A stretch of 64,000 nt of DNA from Haloarcula ordinaria (GTDB taxonomy: Archaea; Halobacteriota; Halobacteria; Halobacteriales; Haloarculaceae). The stretch lies in the NCBI RefSeq assembly GCF_029338275.1, contig NZ_CP119789.1:310001-374000 (forward strand), written 5' to 3'. Under the pieces are notes generated by a model that worked only from the letters and a program-made list of their open reading frames with translations, was not told the origin of the DNA and made no database searches. Numbering within the stretch: the stretch's first letter is position 1; each line of letters starts with the position of its first letter. Positions 16,207 to 24,659 of this stretch are shown one piece after another. A program made the translations under genes and the position numbers.

Positions 16207-17262
16207 TCAGGTCCCCAGCAGGAGGACGAGCGCCACGGCTATCCAGACGATTTTCAGGCCCGTGTTGACGACGATGACCTTCGTCCCGAACTCGCGGCCC
16301 CAGATACCGTACTGGAACGGGATGGAGCGCTTGAACGTCGAGACGGCGAAAGAGACGATGCCGCCGACGAGCATCGTCGCGACGGCGGTCCGCGCCGTGA
16401 ACGTACCGTTCTCGATGAGCGGCGCGATGACCACGGCTCCCGACGTCGTGTCGAGCGCGTAGGCGGCGACGACGGGCGCGGCCGCGCCGGGGAGCCCCAG
16501 CGAGCCGGCGAGCGCGTCGGCGGTGGCGGTGACGCTCGCCCCGCCCGGGCCCAGGAGCGCCAGCAGTTCCTCGGAGTAGGCGACCAGCAGCGAGACGACG
16601 ACGTAGATGACCACCAGGCGGGGGAGGATGTCACCCACGCGGTCGACCGTCTCGGCGAAGGCCTCGCGGACTGCTGCCTCGCGGGTTTCGGGCCCGTCGT
16701 CGCGCTCCGTGCCGTGTGCGGACGCGGCGTCGGCCCTGCCGCCGTCGGTAGTGGCGTCGACGTCGGCCGCTGTCCCCGACGCCCCGTCGAGCAGGAGCGC
16801 GCCGGCGACGATACCGGTCAGCGTTATCGCCAGCGCGACCAGCCCCCGGGTCGTGACGTAGAGCACCCCGACCTCGAAGCCGAGGATGGGGATGAGGATG
16901 GGCGCGTAGAAGGTCACGATGTGCTGAGCGAAGCCGAAGAAGGTGTTTATCGTCACCGCGACGAGCGTCGCACGGTCGTCCAGCACGCCCGACTCGCGGA
17001 AGTCCGCGAGCATGCCGTAGCCGGCCGTGGTCGAGGCCGTCGTCGTCAGGATGGCGGTCCCGACCTCGTCTGGGAGGTTCGCCGGGCCGGTCAGATAGCG
17101 CGAGACCGCGGCGATCTTCTCGACGAGGCCGAACGCCACCGCGAGGTTCGCGAGGAACACCCCCAGCGAGAGGAAGACGGTGATGCGCAGCACCCGGTAG
17201 GCGACCGTCGCGAGGACGTCGGTGACCGGTGTCGCGAGGACGACGCTGGTGGCCGACTGCAC
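16207..17262 (-). CDS. Gate/nucleoside-recognition domain membrane protein
   Basis: A polytopic protein of about 351 residues with two Gate-type halves. The first runs through LRITVFLSLGVFLANLAVAFGLVEKIAAVSRYLTGPANLPDEVGTAILTTTASTTAGYGMLADF; the second through VVIYVVVSLLVAYSEELLALL...VVAAYALDTTSGAVVIAPLIENG. An acidic cytoplasmic linker lies between (about 160-215). Family members transport nucleosides or take part in export; the substrate is unknown. The GTG at 17262 has a CATTTGC box 28 nt upstream; an in-frame GTG directly after the preceding stop (17325) is an alternative if co-translated with the MgtE half. Confidence 0.78.
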   Translation of the reverse strand: MQSATSVVLATPVTDVLATVAYRVLRITVFLSLGVFLANLAVAFGLVEKIAAVSRYLTGPANLPDEVGTAILTTTASTTAGYGMLADFRESGVLDDRATLVAVTINTFFGFAQHIVTFYAPILIPILGFEVGVLYVTTRGLVALAITLTGIVAGALLLDGASGTAADVDATTDGGRADAASAHGTERDDGPETREAAVREAFAETVDRVGDILPRLVVIYVVVSLLVAYSEELLALLGPGGASVTATADALAGSLGLPGAAAPVVAAYALDTTSGAVVIAPLIENGTFTARTAVATMLVGGIVSFAVSTFKRSIPFQYGIWGREFGTKVIVVNTGLKIVWIAVALVLLLGT

Positions 17263-17325
17263 GTGTGGGAGTCGGTCCGTGGCCGGCAAATGTCCGTCGA
17301 TGGCGTCGCGCGGAGCGGACCGCAC

Positions 17326-17904
17326 TCAGACGAGCACCCGAACGGCGCCGAACAGCACCAGCACCCCGAACACGTCGCAGACGTTGGTGACGACCGGGAT
17401 GACGACGTCGTCCGGATCCAGCTCGAACCGGTAGGCCGCGTAGGCCGTCGCCGTGGTGACGACCACGGCGAGCGCCGCGAGCACGACGCCGCTCGTCGTC
17501 GCGACGACGACGACGGTCAGGAAGGGGAGCCGGACGGTCCCGAGCAGCGCCTGGAGCGCCCACGCGCCGGCGCCCACCAGCGGGAACACCGTCAGCGCCA
17601 GCGCGACGGTCGCCAGCGCGTTGCCGGCGAGGCGGTCGTCCGTCGGTTCGAACGAGACGATACCCAGGTGGACCGCCGTCGAGAGCCGCGCGGCCAGGAT
17701 GCTCCCGAGATTACCGGCCATCCCGATGGTGACGGGAACGAGGACCAGCAGCGTGGGGTACCGCAGCAGCGTCGACTCGAACGTATCGAGGACGAGGCCG
17801 CTCCCGAGTTCGATGGACGTCAACACCACCAGCACCGGGAGCATGCGCCGCATGATACCACGGACCGACCACTGGACCTCGTAGGCCGACACGTCAGCCA
17901 CCAC
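17326..17904 (-). CDS. MgtE-type divalent cation transporter, integral half (second copy)
   Basis: A 192-residue membrane protein with about five helices matching the MgtE integral domain (MLPVLVVLTSIELGSGLVLDTFE...TIGMAGNLGSILAARLSTAVHLG...VVTNVCDVFGVLVLF). It has no N-domain or CBS sensor. The conserved TGD of the pore is VCD here. It begins with GTG inside the 3' end of its twin (11-nt overlap), implying a heterodimer. Confidence 0.83.
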   Translation of the reverse strand: MVADVSAYEVQWSVRGIMRRMLPVLVVLTSIELGSGLVLDTFESTLLRYPTLLVLVPVTIGMAGNLGSILAARLSTAVHLGIVSFEPTDDRLAGNALATVALALTVFPLVGAGAWALQALLGTVRLPFLTVVVVATTSGVVLAALAVVVTTATAYAAYRFELDPDDVVIPVVTNVCDVFGVLVLFGAVRVLV

Positions 17905-18472
17905 CCAGCGCGAGGACGATGCGGGTCGCGACCAGCAGCGTCGCGACGCCGACCACGTCGCCCGTCGTCGTCACCACCGGCCCCGCGAGGGTGTCGGGGT
18001 TCAGCCCGCGCCGGTAGCCGACGAAGACGACGGAGACGACGGCGACGGTCAACACGAGGCCCGAGACGACGCCGGCGAGCAGCGCGATGGCGACCAGCGT
18101 CGCGAGCGGGGCCGACGGGCGACCGATGGCGGTGAGTAGGCCGACAGCGAGGACAGCCGACAGCACGCTGACCAGCACGCCGTTGGCCAGCGACGCCGCG
18201 ACGGCCACGTTGACGCGTTCGTCTTCCAGCGAGAGGGTCGGGTCGACGAGCCCCTGGTGGAGCGCCGACCCGAGGCGGCCTCCCAGCGAGCCGTAGACGT
18301 TGCCCCGCGTGGCGAGCAGCGCGGGGACGAGCACGAGCAGGCCGGCGACCTGTTCTAACTCGGCGTCCATCCCCCCGAGGACGACGCCCGCGAAGAGGCC
18401 ACCGACCGCGCTGAGGACCAGCACCGGAACGGATTCCCGATAGGCCTCGGCGGCGACCTCGCGGACGGTCAT
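17894..18472 (-). CDS. MgtE-type divalent cation transporter, integral half (first copy)
   Basis: A 192-residue membrane protein homologous to its downstream neighbour: GGLFAGVVLGGMDAELEQVAGLLVLVPALLATRGNVYGSLGGRLGSALHQG and VVTTTGDVVGVATLLVATRI, with the canonical TGD. Such half-MgtE pairs lack the magnesium-sensing domains of bacterial MgtE, so gating must differ. A CCTTTTTGC box 28 nt upstream fits the ATG at 18472. It is expressed with the second half and perhaps the Gate protein. Confidence 0.84.
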   Translation of the reverse strand: MTVREVAAEAYRESVPVLVLSAVGGLFAGVVLGGMDAELEQVAGLLVLVPALLATRGNVYGSLGGRLGSALHQGLVDPTLSLEDERVNVAVAASLANGVLVSVLSAVLAVGLLTAIGRPSAPLATLVAIALLAGVVSGLVLTVAVVSVVFVGYRRGLNPDTLAGPVVTTTGDVVGVATLLVATRIVLALGGG

Positions 18473-18598
18473 TACCGAGAGCATCCGGGCGCAGTCGCAA
18501 AAAGGGACCGGAGGCCCGACGCCGAGCCATCCCTGGTGGAACGTCCGTCACCGGACGACGCACGCGGGAGCCATCCGAGCCCCTGTCGGTCCGGTGTC

Positions 18599-18999
18599 TC
18601 AGTTCCCGTCGGCGGTGACCACGAGTACCGAGCGGTCGGTCCCGAGGATGACGTCCTGCGTGACGCTCCCGAACAGCGCCTTACCGGCCGGTGACCGCTT
18701 GCGCCCGCCGAGCACGACGAGGTTCGCATCGCGGGCGTCGGCGACTTCGAGGATGGCCGACGCCGGTTTCCCGCTGGTCCCTTCGAGGGGAGACCTCTAC
18801 GCCGGCCTCCTCGAGTAGTTCCCGTGCTCGGCGGACGGCAGCGACCTGCGTGACCGACGCCCCTTCGCGGTTCTCCTCGAAGTCGTGGACCAGCGTAACG
18901 TGGACCGACTCGGTGTCGAGGGGCATGGTCGTGAAGCTCGGTTGCCTGCGCTCGCGCACGTGCCTCATCGCGGTCGATGCCGACGACGATCTCGTACAT
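18599..18999 (-). pseudogene. universal stress protein gene broken by two frameshifts
   Basis: Read in three successive frames this gives a whole UspA-like protein of about 132 residues: MYEIVVGIDRDEARARAQAT, then MPLDTESVHVTLVHDFEENREG...RARELLEEAGVEVS, then LEGTSGKPASAILEVADA...LVVLGGRKRSPAGKALFGSVTQDVILGTDRSVLVV. The 401-nt span is two nt over a multiple of three, so two +1 insertions fit: one near 18920-18935, one in the G-run at 18787-18790 (C-run on the coding strand). The ATP-binding G-x2-G-x9-G(S) region survives. A sequencing error in homopolymers is the alternative. A GCAAAAC-type box remains 26 nt upstream. Confidence 0.82.
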
Positions 19000-19119
19000 A
19001 CACGATAGTTCGCCCGAGCGGGGCAAAACACTGCCGGGCAATCCCAGCCGATGAGAACCGCGAGGACGACGCCACGCACCCGGTCGGAGGTGTCGGCAGC
19101 GCGGTCGGACTCGTGGTCG

Positions 19120-19205
19120 CTATAGTAGCCATTGAAAGTCAGTGCACACCCGATCGCACGACAGCAGTGCGATCGGTGTGTAAACCGTTTCAATTGTTAC
19201 TATAG
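19120..19205. mobile_element. 86-bp palindromic MITE-like element
   Basis: The two ends are imperfect inverted copies: left CTATAGTAGCCATTGAAA, right arm on the opposite strand CTATAGTAACAATTGAAA. The central stem is CACACC(C)GATCGCAC / GTGCGATCGGTGTG with a 7-nt loop at 19160-19166. No coding capacity. Its right end supplies the last codons and stop of the truncated hemerythrin-synthetase gene. No clear target duplication was seen. Confidence 0.72.
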
Positions 19206-21031
19206 TGACGGTCGGCGCGGTGAAGCCGTCCCTCGGCGTCGAACTCGCCGTAGTCCCCTGTCGGGTACCACTCGCCCCGGGTGGTGCTGGCCGAGACGTC
19301 GCGTGTCTCCCAGTACCGGTCGGCGACGTGGTCGCCACGGAACAGTATCTCGCCGTCGTCTGCCAGCGCCACCTCCGTCCCGGGCAGCGGCGACCCGAGC
19401 GCTGCGGGAGCCTCGGACCCTGACGGCGTCACACAGCCGACGCCCGCGAGCTCGGGCGTCCCGTACACCTCGCTCACCGGGACGCCACAGCCCCAGAGGC
19501 GCTGGAGGCGGTCGGCGTCGAGCCCGTCGCCCCCGGAGAGCCCGTACTCGAGGTTCTCCAGCCCGAACTCCTCGCGGAGGGGCGCGAAGACGAGGCGTTC
19601 GGCCGCCGTGTCGGTGAGCGAGCCGCTGGCGCCAGCTGCCAGCTGCTGACCCCGCTCTACTGCCGTGCCGTCGGCGAGACGGCCCTTCACGCCGCCGAGG
19701 GCGTCGAGATGCGACTCGAGCGAGTCCGCGAGGTGCTCGTAGACCCGCGGCACGCCGACGAGAACCTCGGGGCTGAGCAGCCGTAGTCCCGCCAGCAGGT
19801 CGTCGTTCGGGACGTACGCGGCCGCCGCGCCGCCGTCCCAGAGGTAGTACGTCACCACCCGCTGGAAGACGTGCGACAGCGGGAGCGAACAGGTGCCGGT
19901 CTGACCCGGCGAGACGGGGAACTGGTCGCCCAGCATCGCCACCGCCGCGAGCAGGTTCTGGTGGGAGAGTCCGACGCCCAGCGGGTCCGTCTCGGTCCCG
20001 AGGCGGTGGACGACCGTTGCGACGTCGTCGGGGTCGGCCTCGAACCCGGGGAGGGCGGGCCGGTCGCCGGTCGGGAGGTCCTCGACGTCGAAGACAGTGC
20101 CGGCGGCATCGGCCACGGCCTCGCTCGGGTCGTCGTCGGTCACCAGCGCGTCGATGCCGGCCGTCGTCTCCGTCGCGACCGCCCGTTCCTCGTCGAACCC
20201 CGAGTAGACGGGGACCGAGACGACGCCGGCCAGGTGACAGGCCAGGTCGACGACGGCCCACTCGTAGGACGGGCGAGCGCGAATCCCGAGCGTCGTCCCC
20301 GGTTCGACGCCGGCGTCGAGGAAGCCGGCGGCGACGGCCCGGGCGTCCTGATAGAGTTCCTCGAACGTTCGCGTCTCGAACTGCCCGTCCTCGAAGGCGT
20401 AGGCGGCGGTCCGGTCGCCGTGTCGGTCGGCCAGCCCCCGTATCCAGTCGGCCATCGACCCGTGCGGAATCGAGACGGCGCCGCCGACGTGGACGTCGCT
20501 CCCCAGCCTGACCGTCTCCTCGGGTGCGTCGTACGTCCGGTCGTCGTCGCGGGACTTGTTCAGTTTCCCGGGGCAGTAGGCGTAGTCCTCGGGGACCGAC
20601 TCGGCGTAGTACTCGCCGTAGTTCTGATCGACGTCGCTCCCCGCGATGTGGGCGTCAAGCCAGTCCCTCGCGAACTCGAGGACGTCGACGGTGATGGGTT
20701 CGCCGGCCTCGTGTTTCTCGCGGAACTCGCGGACCTGGTCGGCGAACTCCGCGTGCATCTCGCGATGGTCGTAGAAGCAGTCCGCACAGTCCATCGCGTA
20801 TCCGCAGTCCTGCATGAACTCCTCCTCGTCGCCGAAGTGGTACTCGGTGTAGCGCTCCAGTTCCCGGAGGATGTCGCCGACGGCGTCCTCGGAGTGGCCC
20901 TCGTCGACGGCGACGTAGAGGTCGTTCAGCAGGCCAAAGAGGTGTTTGTGCTGTTCGTCGAACCTGTCGATGTCCGTGCTGTAGCGCTCGTCGACCCACT
21001 CGATGAGCGTGTCCCCCGACCGAGAGTCCAT
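19190..21031 (-). CDS. hemerythrin domain fused to a degenerate, truncated adenylate-forming (acyl-CoA synthetase-like) domain
   Basis: A 613-residue protein. Residues 1-140 are a complete bacteriohemerythrin with all seven di-iron ligands: H28, H65, E69, H89, H93, H128, D133. A linker (141-190) leads to an AMP-binding domain like long-chain acyl-CoA synthetases (191-610). There the P-loop (usually YTSGTTGxPKG) reads HRLGTETDPLG at 342-352 with the Lys replaced by Leu, while YGTPE and YPTGDYGEFD are kept. The last five codons (HYSNN) and the TGA lie in the palindromic element, and the C-terminal subdomain with the catalytic Lys is missing. It may act only as an oxygen- or iron-sensing scaffold, or be decaying. 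A TATA-like box lies 28 nt upstream. Confidence 0.82.
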   Translation of the reverse strand: MDSRSGDTLIEWVDERYSTDIDRFDEQHKHLFGLLNDLYVAVDEGHSEDAVGDILRELERYTEYHFGDEEEFMQDCGYAMDCADCFYDHREMHAEFADQVREFREKHEAGEPITVDVLEFARDWLDAHIAGSDVDQNYGEYYAESVPEDYAYCPGKLNKSRDDDRTYDAPEETVRLGSDVHVGGAVSIPHGSMADWIRGLADRHGDRTAAYAFEDGQFETRTFEELYQDARAVAAGFLDAGVEPGTTLGIRARPSYEWAVVDLACHLAGVVSVPVYSGFDEERAVATETTAGIDALVTDDDPSEAVADAAGTVFDVEDLPTGDRPALPGFEADPDDVATVVHRLGTETDPLGVGLSHQNLLAAVAMLGDQFPVSPGQTGTCSLPLSHVFQRVVTYYLWDGGAAAAYVPNDDLLAGLRLLSPEVLVGVPRVYEHLADSLESHLDALGGVKGRLADGTAVERGQQLAAGASGSLTDTAAERLVFAPLREEFGLENLEYGLSGGDGLDADRLQRLWGCGVPVSEVYGTPELAGVGCVTPSGSEAPAALGSPLPGTEVALADDGEILFRGDHVADRYWETRDVSASTTRGEWYPTGDYGEFDAEGRLHRADRHYSNN

Positions 21032-21149
21032 ACGCGTGTGCTCTCGCCGTTCGGTACAAAAAACGCCGAATCGATTCTCAGCGGGTGAAAACTACCGTTC
21101 GCGACGCCCCGCGCACCGAGCGATACAGCGGGCCGCCGTGGCGCTGCGG

Positions 21150-22547
21150 TCAGTCGCCGAAGGGGCCGCCGCCACCGCCGAGACCACCCATGCCGCCGCC
21201 ACCGCCTTGCTGCATCTGCTTCATCATCCGCTCCATGTCGCCGTCGCCGACGCCCTGGAACTGCTTGAGCATCTGTTCCATCTGCTTGTGTTGCTGGAGC
21301 AGTTCGCGGACCCGCTCCTCGGGTTTCCCCGACCCCCGGGCGATGCGTTCGGTGCGGGACTGGCCGACCACGCGGGGGTTCTCCAGTTCCTCGTCGGTCA
21401 TCGAGTCCATGATGACCTCGAAGTCGACCATCCGCTCCTGGGTGACGTCCATCGCGTCGTCGGGCAGCTGGTCCATCAGGCCGCCGCCCATGCCGGGAAT
21501 CATGTCGAGTACCTGGTCGAGCGGGCCCATCTTGTTCATCGTCTGCATCTGCTTTCGCATGTCGTGCAGGGTGAACGGGCCGTCCATCATGTCCTCGGGG
21601 TCCCAGTCCTCGTCTTCCTCTTGGGTCTCGGTCATCGCGCGCTCGACCCGTTCGGTGAGTTGCTTCAGGTCGCCCATCCCCAGCAGACGGGAGATGAACC
21701 CCGAGGGCTCGAAGCGCTCGATGTCCTTGACCGTCTCCCCCGACCCGAGGAAGGCGATGGTCGAGTCCGTCTCGTTGACCGCGGCCAGCGCGCCCCCACC
21801 TTTCGCCGTCCCGTCGAGCTTGGTGATGATGACGCCGTCGATGCCGATGGCCGACTCGAAGTCGGCGGCCTGGCTCTTGGCGCTCTGGCCCATCGCGGCG
21901 TCGAGCACCAGCAGGTTCCGGTCCGGGTTCACCTCGGCCTCGATGCGCTCTATCTGCTGGATGAGCTCCTCGTTGAGCCCGTCGCGACCGGCGGTGTCGA
22001 CGATGCGGACGTCGGCCTCCTCGGTCGCCTCCAGGCCCTCACGGGCAATCTTCACGGGGTCGTCGGCGTCAGGGTCGCCGTAGAAGTCGACCTCGGCGTT
22101 CTCGGCCATCTGCTTGGCCTGGTCGTAGGCGCCGGGCCGGTCCGTGTCGGTCTGGATGATAGCGGGGTGGAGCCCCTTCGTCGAGAACCACCACGCCATC
22201 TTCGCGGCCGTCGTGGTCTTCCCCGACCCGTAGAGGCCGGCGAGCATGATGGTCTGCTCCTCCAGCGGCAGGTCCGTCGACTCCCCGACCAGGTCGACCA
22301 GCTCCTCGTAGACGATACGGAGGACCCAGTCGCGCGGCGAGGTACCGGCCGGCGGGTCCTCGTCCAACGCGCGTGATTTGATGCTCTTCGACAGGTCCTG
22401 TACGAGCGAGACGTCGACGTCGGCCTGGAGCAAGGAGCGCTGAATCTCCCGGACGACGTCCTCGACGTCCTCCTCGGAGATGCGGGACTTCCCCCGGAGA
22501 TTGTCGAGCGTCCCGCGGAGCGAACTCCCGAGATCGTCGAGTACCAT
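21150..22547 (-). CDS. srp54: signal recognition particle 54 kDa protein (SRP54/Ffh)
   Basis: A 465-residue GTPase that binds signal sequences and 7S RNA and docks with FtsY. N domain at 1-90; G domain with [13 protein letters not shown] (about 104-116), [16 protein letters not shown] and [12 protein letters not shown] domain with Met-rich helices ([41 protein letters not shown]) and a Gly/Met tail. Full length. A GGTAAAGG-type box (CCTTTACC on the coding strand) lies 28 nt upstream. Its receptor gene ftsY is 3 kb away in a different operon. Confidence 0.96.
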   Translation of the reverse strand: MVLDDLGSSLRGTLDNLRGKSRISEEDVEDVVREIQRSLLQADVDVSLVQDLSKSIKSRALDEDPPAGTSPRDWVLRIVYEELVDLVGESTDLPLEEQTIMLAGLYGSGKTTTAAKMAWWFSTKGLHPAIIQTDTDRPGAYDQAKQMAENAEVDFYGDPDADDPVKIAREGLEATEEADVRIVDTAGRDGLNEELIQQIERIEAEVNPDRNLLVLDAAMGQSAKSQAADFESAIGIDGVIITKLDGTAKGGGALAAVNETDSTIAFLGSGETVKDIERFEPSGFISRLLGMGDLKQLTERVERAMTETQEEDEDWDPEDMMDGPFTLHDMRKQMQTMNKMGPLDQVLDMIPGMGGGLMDQLPDDAMDVTQERMVDFEVIMDSMTDEELENPRVVGQSRTERIARGSGKPEERVRELLQQHKQMEQMLKQFQGVGDGDMERMMKQMQQGGGGGMGGLGGGGGPFGD

Positions 22548-22602
22548 TTGCCAGTCGGTACGCGGCCGCGGCGGTAAAGGCTTGTCGTCGGCGCCAGTAG
22601 TA

Positions 22603-22917
22603 GTGTTTAGTTTAGCGGTGGTTGACCTAGAGAGCCAGAAAGCCCCGGCCTGCTACACTCGGGGGACTCGCTGCGCGCTTCCTTCGCTCACGGTGTTCGC
22701 TCAGTCCAGTGCTTGCGTCGTCCGCCGTCGTGTAGCAGGCCGCCCCTTTCAATCCCACCCAAAGCAGGGAAACCAGCCAGCCTAGGCGGGACTGAAAGGG
22801 GCCGCGTTCTCAGCGAACCCCGGCGAAGCAAGCACCTACTGGAGCGCAGCGAGCCGCGGGAGCTGAGAACGCGGGGGCTTTCTGGCTGTTCACTCTCAAG
22901 ATTCCGTAACTAAACAC
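22603..22917. mobile_element. 315-bp element with terminal inverted repeats and three internal hairpins
   Basis: Fills the gap between srp54 and the AEC gene (424 bp without a gene). Ends: GTGTTTAGTT (22603-22612) and AACTAAACAC (22908-22917). Inside them is a second paired box AGCCAGAAAGCCCC (22633-22646) with its complement at 22874-22887. Within lie three independent stems: 12 bp 22647-22658/22730-22741, 14 of 15 bp 22742-22756/22788-22802, and 11 bp 22804-22814/22862-22872. The layout is a multi-branched, cloverleaf-like fold. It could be a MITE or a structured RNA; no ORF is credible in it. Confidence 0.72.
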
Positions 22918-22971
22918 GACCGCGCCAGCCGATGCCGAAAGCGACATACCCGCCTGCCGTCTGGCTGGCGT

Positions 22972-23880
22972 ATGAGCGTTCTCGGGCAGCTCACGTACAT
23001 GCTGGCGCTGCTCGCCGTCGGGGTCGGCGCGCGTCGCGTGGGCGTCCTCGACGAACGCTGGACCGGTCGCCTGACTGCGGCCGCCTTCTACGTCGCGCTC
23101 CCGGCGCTCATCTTCTCCTCGACGTACGACCAGCGGCTGGGCGACCTCGTCTCGCCGGCACTCGTCGCCGGCTACTGGGTCGTCATCGGCCTGACGGTGC
23201 TCCTCGGGTGGGTGGTCCACAGCCGCAAGGAGACCGACGCTCGACGGAGCGTCGCCATCATTCAGTCGTACCACGGCAACCTCGGGTTCCTGGGACTCCC
23301 AGTGGTCGCTGCGACGCTGGGCGGAGAGGCGACCGCGGTCGCGAGTCTCATCCTCGGCCTCGGGACGCTGACCCACATCCCCATCACCGTCCTGACGCTG
23401 GTCCGTGCCAACGGCGCGGCGGCCTCGGTCGTCGGCGAACTTCGGAGCGTCGCTCGCAACCCCATCCTGGCGTCGCTCGGCGCCGGCATCCTCGCGTCGG
23501 TGCTCTCGCTGAGCGTTCCAGCCGTCGTCGATACCGCGCTCAATGGCCTCTCGACGCTCGCGCTCCCGCTCGCGCTCCTGAGCATCGGCGCGACGCTCGA
23601 CACCGGCGTCGAGCTGTCGCGACTGCGGGACGCCTCCAGCGTCGTCGCGCTGAAGGTGGTCTGGATGCCGGCCGTCGCGTGGCTCGTCTTCTCGGCGCTC
23701 GGCGTCGGCCCCACGGCGCTCGGCGCGAGCGTCCTGATGCTCGGGGCGCCGACGGCCGTCTCGACGTACGTCTACGCGACCGAGCTCGGCGGCGACGCGG
23801 CGTTCGCCTCGCTGAACGTCTTCGCCACGACGCTGGTCTCCCTGGGGACGCTCTCGGCGCTGGCGGTGCTGTTCGGCTAG
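22972..23880 (+). CDS. AEC-family (auxin efflux carrier type) transporter
   Basis: A 302-residue membrane protein with about ten helices in two inverted halves (LTYMLALLAVGVGARRVG..., ALPLALLSIGATLDTG...). The motif SYHGNLGFLGLPVVAATLG at about 98-116 and LGAPTAVSTYVYATELGGD at about 258-276 match AEC/bile-acid-sodium-symporter-like carriers. Substrates of the family include malate and other organic acids; none can be assigned here. A CATACCC box is about 26 nt upstream, just outside the multi-hairpin element. Confidence 0.83.
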   Translation: MSVLGQLTYMLALLAVGVGARRVGVLDERWTGRLTAAAFYVALPALIFSSTYDQRLGDLVSPALVAGYWVVIGLTVLLGWVVHSRKETDARRSVAIIQSYHGNLGFLGLPVVAATLGGEATAVASLILGLGTLTHIPITVLTLVRANGAAASVVGELRSVARNPILASLGAGILASVLSLSVPAVVDTALNGLSTLALPLALLSIGATLDTGVELSRLRDASSVVALKVVWMPAVAWLVFSALGVGPTALGASVLMLGAPTAVSTYVYATELGGDAAFASLNVFATTLVSLGTLSALAVLFG

Positions 23881-23916
23881 CCCCACGCTTTTCTCCCCGG
23901 CCGGCCCCACACCGGT

Positions 23917-24291
23917 ATGGCCTACCACCACATCGACCCCGAGGCCCTCCCCGAGACGCCGGACTACCCGTGTGACCGCCGTGGCATCTCGGACGCCGCC
24001 GGACTCGCCGCCCTCCACGCCGCGACCTACGAGATGGCCCCCGGCGAGCAACTGCCCCGAACGTACCACTACCACGACGTGCGCGAGGAGCTGTTCTACG
24101 TGCTCTCGGGGACGCTCCACGTCGAGACGCCCGACGAGGCGTTCGTCGTCCCCGCCGGCGAGGTGTTCGTCGCGGAACCGGAGAGCCCGCACTTGGCACA
24201 CAATCCAGCGGATGCCGACGGCCCGACGACGGTTCTCGGCGTCGGCGCGCCGAAGACAGACATCGCTCACCCCTACGAGCCCGAGGCGTGA
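23917..24291 (+). CDS. cupin-domain protein
   Basis: A 124-residue single cupin barrel. RTYHYHDVREELFYVLSGTLHVETPDEAFVVPAGEVFVAEPESPHLAHN contains both cupin motifs with the metal-binding His/His/Glu and the later His. The reaction is unknown; the family includes isomerases and binding proteins for sugars or acids. It has its own TTTTC-type box 28 nt upstream and lies between the AEC transporter and KDPG aldolase, but no shared transcript is proven. Confidence 0.82.
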   Translation: MAYHHIDPEALPETPDYPCDRRGISDAAGLAALHAATYEMAPGEQLPRTYHYHDVREELFYVLSGTLHVETPDEAFVVPAGEVFVAEPESPHLAHNPADADGPTTVLGVGAPKTDIAHPYEPEA

Positions 24292-24339
24292 CCCTCACCA
24301 GCCAGTGGACTGATGTGAGACGGCCCGGAAGCAGCGGAC

Positions 24340-24612
24340 ATGCCCTCCGACACAGACGGTGAGGCGGTGTACCGCTCGCTCCGCCGGTGGCTCCGCGTCA
24401 TCGCGTTCGCGCTCGGTATCGGCCTCGTCGCGGTCGCTGACATCGGAAACGTCGTCACGAACTACCAGGACAACCTCCTGTTCGCAGTGACCGGCGTCGC
24501 CGGTGGCGTGGTCGCACTCACGGCGGCGGTGACGCTCCTCCTCGACCTGCTGCCGGAGTCGTCCGCACCGGGAGCCGAGGACGCCTCACGCCCCTCCGGT
24601 GACGACACCTGA
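24340..24612 (+). CDS. small two-helix membrane protein
   Basis: A 90-residue protein with hydrophobic helices at about 17-38 and 46-68, basic N-terminus and acidic Ser/Asp-rich tail. No family is recognised. It may be read with the cupin gene 48 nt upstream, since no good TATA box precedes it. Confidence 0.55.
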   Translation: MPSDTDGEAVYRSLRRWLRVIAFALGIGLVAVADIGNVVTNYQDNLLFAVTGVAGGVVALTAAVTLLLDLLPESSAPGAEDASRPSGDDT

Positions 24613-24659
24613 CGAGCGGAGTAGCACGTTTTTTCTCCCCACCGGTCGCACGACTCGCC

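Noticed and set aside
22603..22917. Archaeal 7S (SRP) RNA, suggested by size (about 300 nt) and position next to srp54
   Set aside because: The paired ends and inner stems do not show the conserved SRP helix 8 tetraloop or the asymmetric loop, and the outer ends look transposon-like.
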